DNA of 64,000 nt from Zoroaster sp. YZ-2022 (lineage: Eukaryota > Echinodermata > Asteroidea > Forcipulatida > Zoroasteridae). The DNA is taken from positions 20,765,843-20,829,842 of the forward strand of contig CM055816.1 of NCBI GenBank assembly GCA_029582265.1, in the 5' to 3' direction. Below are positions 55,443-64,000 of this stretch, in pieces. The notes beneath the pieces are model-generated. The model searched no databases. It was not told where the DNA came from and saw only the letters and a list, made by a program, of their open reading frames with translations. The translations under genes and the position numbers were made by a program. Positions within the stretch are counted from its first letter, which is position 1. Every line of letters begins with the position of its first letter.

Positions 55443-56420
55443 ACACAATGTGCATGCAATGTGCATGTGGCCGTTTTAGAACACCATACCAGAGACCTGT
55501 TTTGGCCTAAGAGAGGCAGGTGGCAATACCTGGCTAGAGCATTGTTGGCATAATAGAGTTAGGGAGTCAAAAGTATAGGGCCCTTTTGGCAGTGCCCCTT
55601 TTAAAACCATTTGACCTTCTTTAGCGATCACACTGTGTATCTTGAGGACAGAATCGATCAACGGGCGGATCACTGGGGAACCAATGTTTCCGGAGGATGC
55701 TGGAGAATTTGTTTAATTTGTTACATTTTAATTTTAATTATAATTAGTTTAAAAGAATTTAACTTGTAAAGAATTTATTTATTTATTGTATTATTTATTT
55801 TCTACAGTGGTTTTAAAATATGTATGTTGTTCTTAACTTTGTAGGCCTAAATGTAAACGCAATTCGACTCTACGGTCGCCATGTTTATTTCATTGAAATA
55901 AACCAACAACAATAATTATTATTATTGGATTCTCTAATGCAATATCAGCGTTTTCAGGAAAAAGTTGCAAAGTATTGTAGCTCACGATGCAGTTGTGTGA
56001 GTAAGTTTTTAACTACCCAACGCACCAACGACGATTCATTTATTTATTTGTTATTTGTATTATTCTTTTTTTTGGTGGGGGGGGGAGGGGGAACTTTGGA
56101 AACCTTTCCCCGTCCCCGAGGCGCCAGTGGTCATCATTCTCCATCCATGCGTTCCGGCCTGTTTCAGACCGGACGGATCTAGCACGAGACTAGATGAGGG
56201 TCGGTCTGCATACACATACAATGTAAACATGGTGTTTAGAATTTAACAACATTTCTAAACACTTAGATTGTATTCACATGTTCAGAAATAAAACATGTTT
56301 AGATTGTGCTTTTTCTTTGATGTGTGTTTGAATGCTAAATATCATATATGAACAGGTGTCAAAAATATATAGATTGGTGAAATTTCTTGTCGCGAGATAA
56401 ACAATTGATTTAATTCTTGC
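55443..56420. other. Dispersed repeat, then unassigned sequence
   Basis: 55483-55740 is a copy of the 45.65-45.96 kb repeat. AAATAAACCAACAACAATAATTATT near 55895 may be a retroelement tail. The rest, including the GGGGGGGGAGGGGG run near 56077, shows no gene. Confidence 0.5.
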
Positions 56421-56424
56421 CCTA

Positions 56425-56610
56425 CACCGACGATGTGTATAGCACTGCATGCTCAGTGCTTTCGGAGTGTCTGTGAAAAAACTACACAGGCGACTCGGGC
56501 GGGATTCGAAACCACGACCTCCTGCTTACTAGTGCAGACGTCTTAACCTCTCGACCACCGAGCTTGCCCGATGACGATTGGCCGGCCAGAATCCTATATA
56601 GCAGCGGGTT
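56425..56610 (-). repeat. tRNA-derived SINE, fullest copy
   Basis: On minus: GGCAAGCTCGGTGGTCGAGA (A-box region), AAGACGTCTGCACTAG, GGAGGTCGTGGTTTCGAATC (B box with one extra base), CGCCTGTGTAGTTTTTTCAC, then a conserved tail with AGTGCTATACACATCGTCGG. Fragments of the tail recur at 56685-56750. Confidence 0.7.
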
Positions 56611-56613
56611 CCG

Positions 56614-56616
<3 letters not shown>

Positions 56617-56650
<34 letters not shown>
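56617..56650. repeat. (TA)n microsatellite
   Basis: About 33 bp of pure TA at the edge of the SINE. Confidence 0.95.
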
Positions 56651-56749
56651 TTGGTGAAATTCTTGCGTCGGGAGATAATTATATAAACAATTGATTTAAT
56701 TTTGCCCTATACACCGACGTGTGTATAGCACTGCACGCTCAGGTGTCAA

Positions 56750-57185
56750 AAAGCTAAACACGTGTAACATCATAGAGGATCTTTTCTCTTTGGTAACATG
56801 TACAGAGGATGGCCCAGAGGATGGCACATGACACATTCCTATTCCTAAACACGTTTATGTAGTCTACACACAAATAGGAAGAAATTTAATGTTCCCTCCC
56901 CGCTCCCACCCCCCCCCCCACTCCTCATGGTTGCGTTTTTTCCCAGGACAAACGTGAGCAATTTTTGAAAAAACAAGTTTATAAAATTGGGAATTTCATA
57001 GAAATTGGCCACGTTTATAATTCGTCCTGCAAAAAAATACGCCTCCTGGATTCGAACATTGCATCATTCAGTTTGGTTCAGGTTTGCGTGTCATGAAGGA
57101 GTGAGAATCGATTCCAATCGATGGTATTTTAGGACTTGAAAATCATCTTCATGCATATTGAATAATATCAAACCACGTGAAATTA
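56750..57185. other. No supported feature
   Basis: Includes a short CCCCCCCCC run near 56918; no gene or transposon end recognised. Confidence 0.4.
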
Positions 57186-57277
57186 AGTAAGAATAATTAC
57201 GGTGACACATGTGGAATCTCAATTGAGTAGTAATTAGTTCTGAAAAGAACTGGAGGTACAACTCGACGTTTCGATCA
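57186..57277 (-). mobile_element. Penelope terminal fragment, cut inside the hammerhead-like motif
   Basis: On minus it carries GATCGAAACGTCGAGTTGTA and the AGTTCTTTTCAGAACT hairpin, as at 23.3 kb. It stops in helix II at about 57277, so the CTGAGGA half is missing. Confidence 0.75.
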
Positions 57278-57367
57278 CGTGAAATTAATAATAAGCTGCT
57301 CAACCTCGTCCTCATTGGTGTGCGTTACAACCTTATTATATCCATACAATCATGTTACCAAAACATT

Positions 57368-58020
57368 TTACTTAAAAACCCCTTACGTTTCACGTTTTTG
57401 ATGTGTTAATGAACATGTCTTTTACATTCATACCTCTAAAAAATGTTGTCAAGAAAACTCAGAACAGCCTTCAGAGGTCTGTTCAAAAGAAAAACTTGTT
57501 CAGTTTTATGTGTTACCTTGTTCATACAAAAAAGAAAACTAAACACCTTTATAATGTAACGGAAAGTGAAAGACTACACTAGTCTAATATTTAGATTGTG
57601 GGTGTCCTATGTTGCGCGCGCTGATTGGGCAGGCGTAGCGATGCGATGGTGATGCATGCGTGGCTGCGCCGGGCGTGGTTGTCTGCGGTATGCCATAGCG
57701 CCAGAAAAAGAGACTGTAGCTGCCAGCGTAGAAAGACGTAAGTTTATTGTCTTAGCTCTGCGTGTACGTCGCTGACTAGCGCGCGGTGCGTTAGCTGCAA
57801 AGTGAATAATTATAAGTTGTATGAGCTGTACGTTGTAGATGCTAGCGTGCATAGCTGATGCGTAGCTGGTACAAAGCTTTGGAAGCTGTACATAGCTAAC
57901 GCTGGCGTGCACTGCTGATGAGTAGTACAAAGCTATGCCAACTGTATACACGGCTAATGCTCTTGTTTAATGCTGATGCTAGTGTGCATTATTGACGCTG
58001 TCGTTTAATGCAATTTCAAT
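57368..58020. repeat. Shared block, then degenerate ~65-bp repeats
   Basis: 57368-57560 matches 43560-43790. From about 57800 to 57975 a degenerate unit with GCTGTACxTxGxTxxxGCTxGCGTGCA-type spacing repeats three times. The long minus-strand frame across 57607-57951 follows these repeats. Confidence 0.5.
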
Positions 58021-58184
58021 GCAATTTCAACAGTCACTTTCAGCTCACAAATTGAAAGCATTTTTCATTAAATGAGTGATTAGAATCAAAATGGTTTGTC
58101 TTCTGTTTGAAAACTTGACAAGACCTCGGACTTGTGTTTCTTTTGCTGTCCTCGGACTTGCGTTGCTTTTGCTGTTCAGTATAT

Positions 58185-60295
58185 CACCTTCACCAGTCTG
58201 ATCCGTTGTGTGCACGTGGACGCTATAATGAATAATTCATAAATATCTAACAATATGAAACATATGTGTATGTATGCATTTATTTTATTTGAACCAATCA
58301 CCGTAAACAAAAAATGGGCTCAGCTCGTCATTATTTGAATAGGACTGGTGGTACTGTAATGCATCATGCTTTAACATTTCTCTATCATACCCATTCAAAA
58401 TCGGTAGAGAAATATGAAGAAAAACATAGATCACAGAATGGACTGGTACTTGGGGCGTCGCCTCAGTCGCGTGCTAGGACACCGATTCCAAAGCCCTGTT
58501 GAAATTGCCCAGATCAGTGACGATATTGTCCTTTAAATATCCACGATGTGTGGATATTTTGTCCATGAGCCAGCAAATCTTTTGGTACCATCTGAGGGAC
58601 TAATTCATATGTTTTCTTGTTACGAAAATATACGAAAATTCCAAACAAATATGATAGACTTGGTGAAACAGTAGCTTTGTACTCGTTTATAAGCAATTTT
58701 TACTGTAAAAATTAAATGCTAACCTCTTCCAATAAAACACTGTTACGACTGTTTGACGATTAAGCCAGACGTAGCCTCAACAGATCCCATGTTATTACAC
58801 GCATTACAATAAAGTTATAAAACAGCAACATAAAACAACCGTTGTACATGTTATGTCAATACAATGCACCAAATTACCGCAGAAAATACGTCTTTTGGAC
58901 GCAAACTCCAAAGTTTCACCTCTCTTAAAAAAATATTTGTTTTGGGTTTGTTTTTGGAACTTAAAGCTAAGATTTAGGGTCAGTTTTCTTTGAGTTTATC
59001 GCATTACATTGACAGCTAAACTCAGTGGCGTACCGGGGGAACGCGGGGAACGGAGGGAACGGGGAACTGGGAGAACAGGGCACGTGCCTGCCTCCAGCCG
59101 AGGTCTCAGCCCCAGGTGCCCCTATTCAAAAGTTTGAAAATAGACACTGTCACGCATTTTAAAAGTCGTTAAATTACATATTATGATGGATTATAAACCG
59201 CCCCCTTGACCCCTGCCCTCTTCTCGATCCGTCAATGGTTTGAGACGCAATTGCAATCGCGTGTTGAATTTGAATTTCAATAACATTCATTTACTAAATT
59301 AAAAGTCAAGGCATTTGGACTTGAACTGGCCTTATTATGGAAACACCGGGCAGTCGGCTTGTAAATAATGTATGAGAGGTTTCAGCTCTTACTGAGAACA
59401 GACTGAATTTTATGGTTTTTGTTTGGTATTGTTGTGCTTTGTAACGGTAACTATCTCAAACAAAACGACAATAAAACTACCGAATATTATATCAATCATT
59501 TTGTCAACGAGAGATAAGAAATCAATAAATTCGAAGCCTTTTTGATAACAGGCCAATTTAGCGTTTCATTACGTTTTCCGCCCACTGTCTGCTCACAAAA
59601 ATATATGAGAGGTTTCAGCTCTTACCGAGAACAGACTATTGAATTTTTAAGTTGTTTTGTTCGGTATTGTTGTGTTTGTAACGGTAATTATCTCACATTA
59701 AAAATGACAATAAAACTACTGAATATTATATAAATCATTTGTCACCGAGATATGAAATTATTAAATTTGAAGTTTCTTGTGATGATAGACTAATATTATC
59801 TTTAACAGTCCAAACAGTAGAGACACCTTTTATAATCCGGGATGGATCCAGGGTAGCTGAAATAAAAATGAGACATCGTACAGCAAAAAGGGGTGAAACT
59901 GCCTAAGTTAAAGAGGTCCACGTATATAAAGTATAGGGTAAATTTAGGGTGATGAATGGACACTTGTCCTCTTTGCCTGCCTCCTTTACCTGCTAATCTT
60001 CCCCCTGCCCCCCATCTGCCACAATGATACTTAGTATTAGTTTTCATGAAGCCATAAGCAAATGCATTTTGGTTCTTTACGTGGTGTCTGATGAGGGTAA
60101 GGCTTAAAAGGGCGGTGATTTCTAGAGACGCCAAAAGGATGGTATAAGTAGGACCCCCCAGCTAACCTAGTACCCCTACACGACGTTGGACCTCTCCCGA
60201 CTCCTCTGGAAGTCCGAACCCCTAGATGCCCAAACTGACATTCCCAATTGAATATGGTAGGATTTTAATTTGTTTATTTTCTCGTTGTTGTAATT
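58185..60295. repeat. Composite repeat R237, long copy with two 237-bp units
   Basis: It begins as the twin of 48371-49620. It then has GTAACGG at about 59444 and 59679, the AAAAAGGGGTGAAACTGCC block, GATACTTAGTATTAG and CCCCTAGATGCCCAAACTGA. It breaks at 60295 in the triplet region, where the next copy starts. Confidence 0.85.
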
Positions 60296-60670
60296 TTTCG
60301 GTACCATCTGAGGGACTAATTCATGTTTTCTTGTTACGAAATTCCAAACAAATATGATAGACTTGGTGAAACGGTAGCTTAAGTACTCGTTTTTAAGTAA
60401 TTGTTGCTGTAAAATGTAATGCTAAGCTCGTCCAATAAAACACTGTTACGACTGTTTGACGATTGCTGCCAGACTAGCCTCAAAGATCCTATATTACACG
60501 CATTACAATAATTACAGCTAAACACGATATGAGAGAGAAGAATGCAATCAAATTACCGCAGAAAACACGTCTTTGGAAGAAAACCCAAAAGTTTCACCTC
60601 TTAAAACAAATTTGTTTTGGGTTTGTGTTTGGAACTAAAGCTAAGATTTAGGGTCAGTTTTCTTTGAGTT
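60296..60670. repeat. Composite repeat R237, 5' part of next copy
   Basis: CGGTACCATCTGAGGGACTA, CAATAAAACACTGTTACGAC and TTAGGGTCAGTTTTCTTTGA are in the usual order. The copy is interrupted at about 60670. Confidence 0.75.
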
Positions 60671-61330
60671 ATCGCATTACATTGGACACCACAGGAATTC
60701 CTAGAGCTGCTCTTTGACACTGAAGAATCTGAAACAAGTTGCATCTGCCCATAGGTTCTGTGCAATTTGTTAATGAACGCAAAGGGTCTGTGTGGTGTTC
60801 GTTCAACCGGGATTTAATTTTTTGGAAATGTTTCCAACGCAGGTTTTTGATAACAATTTGTGATTGGCACAACAACTCGGCTTAAATGACGGCCCTTAAT
60901 ATTACACAATCAGCTTCATTTTAACAACAGATTGGACAAACGTGTATGTTTGTTTTTCAGCAAGAACGAAAATAATCGGTAGAGGGCGTCCAAAGCTGGG
61001 CACAACTGCGCCGCATTGTTGCAAGAATTCTGTCTGAAAATCGTACTTCGCATTGTAAAATGGCAAAAAACCCCACACCTTTGATTGAAAAAGTGATGGT
61101 TTTAAAGTAGTTAAACAATTATTTTTAAATCATCATTAAAAAAGAGGAACAATGTACTTTCAGTTTGCTGAAAAGAACTAAATTGATACCACCTGCGGTT
61201 CAAAAGCTACGCTCTCAAAAGCAAAAAATAATAGCTTGTTTTGAGAAGTTTTTCCCGTGGATTTGAGTGTAGTGGATGGTCGCTGCTTAGGGTTGCGCCA
61301 GAAATGCATATGCCTCAGCCGAGGTCTGTG
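60671..61330. other. Unassigned insertion inside a repeat copy
   Basis: It separates the GGTCAGTTTTCTTTGAGTTA and GACACTCATCACGCATTT landmarks that are close together in other copies. A minus open frame of 68 codons at 60669-60875 is not recognised. Confidence 0.4.
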
Positions 61331-62150
61331 CTCCCAGGTTCCAATTCAAAATCTTGAAAATAGACACTCATCACGCATTTAAAAAGTCGTTAAACTACAT
61401 GATGATTATAAAATTGCCCGCACCCGTCTTGATCCGCCATCGCAGTTTGAGACGCACTTACAATCGCGTGTTGAATTTGAATTTCAATAACATTCAATTA
61501 CCAATTAAAAGTCAAGGGTCTTTGGACTTGGGAAATGGCTCATTAAGTAAGCTCATCTGCAGAGTCGGCTTAAAATACAGGCGAGAGTTTCAGCTCTTAC
61601 CGAGAACAGACTATTGAATTTTAAGCGGTTTTTGTTCATATTGTTGTGCTTGTAACGGTTATTACGCCTGAAACAAATGACAATAAATTACTAAATATAA
61701 TATAAATCATTTGTCAACGAGAAATATGAAATCAATAAATTTGAAGTCTTTTTGATGACAGGCCAATTTAGTGTTTCATTACGTTTTTCAGCCCGCTGTC
61801 TGCTCGTATTATATGAGAGTTTTCAGCTCTTACTGAGAACAGACAATTAACTTTAAACGGTTGTTTTGTTTATATTGTTGTGCTTTGTAACGGTAATTAT
61901 CTCAAAATAAAACGGACAATAAAACTACCGAAATATTATATCAATCATTTGTCACCGAGAGATATGAAATCAATAAATTGAAGCCTTGATGACAGGCCAA
62001 TTTAGTACTTATTACGTTTTTCCGCCCGCTGGGCTGTCGGCTTGTATTATATATGAGAGGTTTCAGCTCTACTGAGAACAGACTATTGAATTTTAAGCGG
62101 TTTTTTTGTTCGGTATTATGTGTTTGTAACGGTAATTATCCCTCATATAA
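61331..62150. repeat. Composite repeat R237 with three 237-bp units
   Basis: GTAACGG falls at about 61653, 61889 and 62128 (periods 236 and 239). Unit landmarks: ATCATTTGTCA(A/C)CGAGA, GATGACAGGCCAATTTAGT and TGAGAACAGACTATTGAATT. Confidence 0.9.
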
Positions 62151-64000
62151 ATGACAATAAAACTACTGAATATTAATATAAATCATTTGTCACCGAGAGA
62201 TATGAAATTATTAACGAAGAAGTTTTTCATGACAGACTATTATCTTTAACAGTCCAAAACAGTAATAATAAATTAGGGGTAAACTGATCTAACTTGAGAA
62301 TCAGCAAACACGTAAAAGGGGAAAATGCAATAAAGCAAAATAATAAGAATTAAACAATAATCAGAGAAAAATTAAAATAATCCAGTCATTATTCTAAGTT
62401 CATAAGATCCAATATAAATCAGAGAACCCGAAGGAAAGTAAAATACAAATAAATGAACATCAATTAAAATGAAAACAATTTTTTTCATGATTGGCACCTC
62501 ATAAGCAACTGTTAAGCAACTGGTCATTGGAACTCGGTCAGACTTATCAACCCGTGAAAGTCTACTCACATGTTTCCAGAAAAGCGTGATAAAAATAATT
62601 TTAAAATTACTAGGATTCCGTTAACAATTACAAGACTTAATTCTTTAGCTGAACTCATGAAACTGTTAAAGGAGTCTTTTCCCTGTAGTAAAATCCTAGT
62701 TCCTTTCTGTTAGGATAATGCATTTGTTGATGCATAACTCAGCCTATATGAAAGCTTCAGCAATAGTGAAAATAATCATCTGTGTTGTTTATTATGTGAA
62801 ATAAATTGTCTCATGAACTTAAATGTGTTCCTGCCCATAGTTACTAAAGCAATTGGTTGTGTTGACAAATTTGATTATCTCAAAATGCAACTTGTGGGGA
62901 CTATTTTGGACAAAGGGTACATGCCTAATAAACATTCATTTAATTAACAGTATATAATGGTTTAGATGCTTAAACAAGTTTATATAAAAAATAAAATCAT
63001 CTAATTTTGTACAATTCGTTTGTGTCCTTTTTACTTTTAATTATCTTTTATCTTTAGCCACCCTCATATAATTACATTGTGTGACCAATGAATTTAGGTA
63101 TGGTTCTCATGGTAAATAGTTTGTTGTAGAAAGTAGGCATCAGTATATATAAACATACAAATGTTGCTGACTGAAAATTTATTATGGACCAACCCTCGCT
63201 CTAGTACCTTTGATTTGACCGACTAAAAAATTGATGTATAATTTACTATGTTTAACTATCGACTTTTATGATGATGTATTTATACCTTTTGTTTTTTGTT
63301 TAATATTGCGTGAAGAGTATCGCTACGGTAAGTTTACATTTTTGGTTAATCAACCTTGTTTACATGGTTGTGTATGCAGGGTTTGTCCTTGTTGTCCGAA
63401 CATCATCTTTGCCTAGCATATTCTGACCAGTTCAGGCCAGTCGGCCTTTTTACAAACCATTGTTCCTTGTTATTTATATATATGCATACTGTTCTTACCA
63501 TGTATTTTTGTTTTCTTGTTTACACTCGATGCGTCATCGTTGCGCCATGCGAGCGTCTCTTTTGACAGAGAGCACCGGCGCATTTAGCAAATGTTCATTC
63601 ATTATTATTATTATTTACGGCTGAGAACAATTAGTTGGGGTGTTTGCCGCATAAAATTCTACCCCTGCCCTGCTCGCTACGGACCTGGGCAAGGTGGGGA
63701 CTAAGGTGAACCCCTGTAGGCCTGAGCAATATTATTTTTGCATTAAATAATTTATAATTTTTATACACAATACAATTTACAAAGGTTCTTCTGTTTAATT
63801 CACCGCCAAAATTCAAGTGGCATGGTTTTAGTTTCTGTGGTTTAGAATGCTCACCTTCCAAGTAGGTAGTTGGGATCGAGACTAGGTTTAGGTTGTACAC
63901 ATATTTGTAACAGGATTAGCAACATTTTTGTTAACTATTCAGAAGGACAAAAACCCTTCTCTGTAAACAATAATGTATGGGCTATGTGTCAAATCCCCGG
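62151..64000. repeat. Segmental duplicate of 53.19-55.01 kb
   Basis: Same order of landmarks as the twin, with many small indels. The (ATT)n tract is shorter here. Runs to the window edge. Confidence 0.85.

Noticed and set aside
57607..57951. 114-codon Ala/Ser/His-rich minus frame
   Set aside because: It follows degenerate DNA repeats, with no start context, no splice support and no recognisable domain.

Overview
This is a eukaryotic, animal-type window. It has split genes with consensus GT/AG introns, SINEs with pol III A and B boxes, LINEs, Penelope-like elements, MITEs, a Polinton and satellite DNA. There is no operon structure. The mix (IgSF receptor exons joined in phase 1, TACATGTACATG-rich intergenic DNA, GIY-YIG Penelope elements, Polinton, Tx1 and L2/CR1-like LINEs) suggests a marine invertebrate, possibly a deuterostome such as a hemichordate. 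That assignment is a low-confidence inference. Two gaps of exactly 500 N (4891-5390 and 41347-41846) are scaffold placeholders. Single-base indels are very common in otherwise recognisable coding sequence, so both decay and assembly error must be considered.

Layout. 0-3.6 kb: a Tx1/L1-type LINE remnant on + facing an L2/CR1-type LINE remnant on -. 3.7-6.2 kb: a 340-bp direct repeat, a CA-rich minisatellite, a gap and a ~177-bp satellite. 7.77-11.86 kb: two Penelope-like elements joined head to head, the whole unit bounded by one perfect 13-bp target duplication, with hammerhead-ribozyme-like terminal motifs. 11.9-15.2 kb: SINE copies and three foldback MITEs. 15.4-28.4 kb: the one host gene I can support, a single-pass membrane receptor of the immunoglobulin superfamily (six exons seen, + strand). 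Its two large introns have absorbed MITEs, a decayed Ty3/gypsy element, a LINE fragment and microsatellites. 28.6-31.5 kb: (TA)n and (TACGTG)n tracts, three tRNA-Thr-like SINE copies (two forming a palindrome) and a third Penelope-like element on -.

31.6-41.2 kb is the most interesting part, a three-level nest. An outer TTAA-flanked DNA element contains an 8.85-kb Polinton/Maverick-type element (32230-41079) with ~250-bp terminal inverted repeats starting AGTAGT and a 5-6 bp target duplication. A 1160-bp hAT element (34690-35849, perfect 8-bp duplication) lies inside that element's integrase gene. The Polinton carries integrase (+), protein-primed family B DNA polymerase (-), and three small unknown ORFs. 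No capsid, packaging ATPase or maturation protease gene is visible. Its polymerase palm segment is tandemly triplicated, and all its genes are frameshifted.

42-64 kb has no supported protein gene. It is dominated by repeated copies of one large composite repeat that includes arrays of a ~237-bp unit, two long segmental duplications, a pair of Helitron-like elements, SINEs and a GC-rich 22-bp minisatellite.
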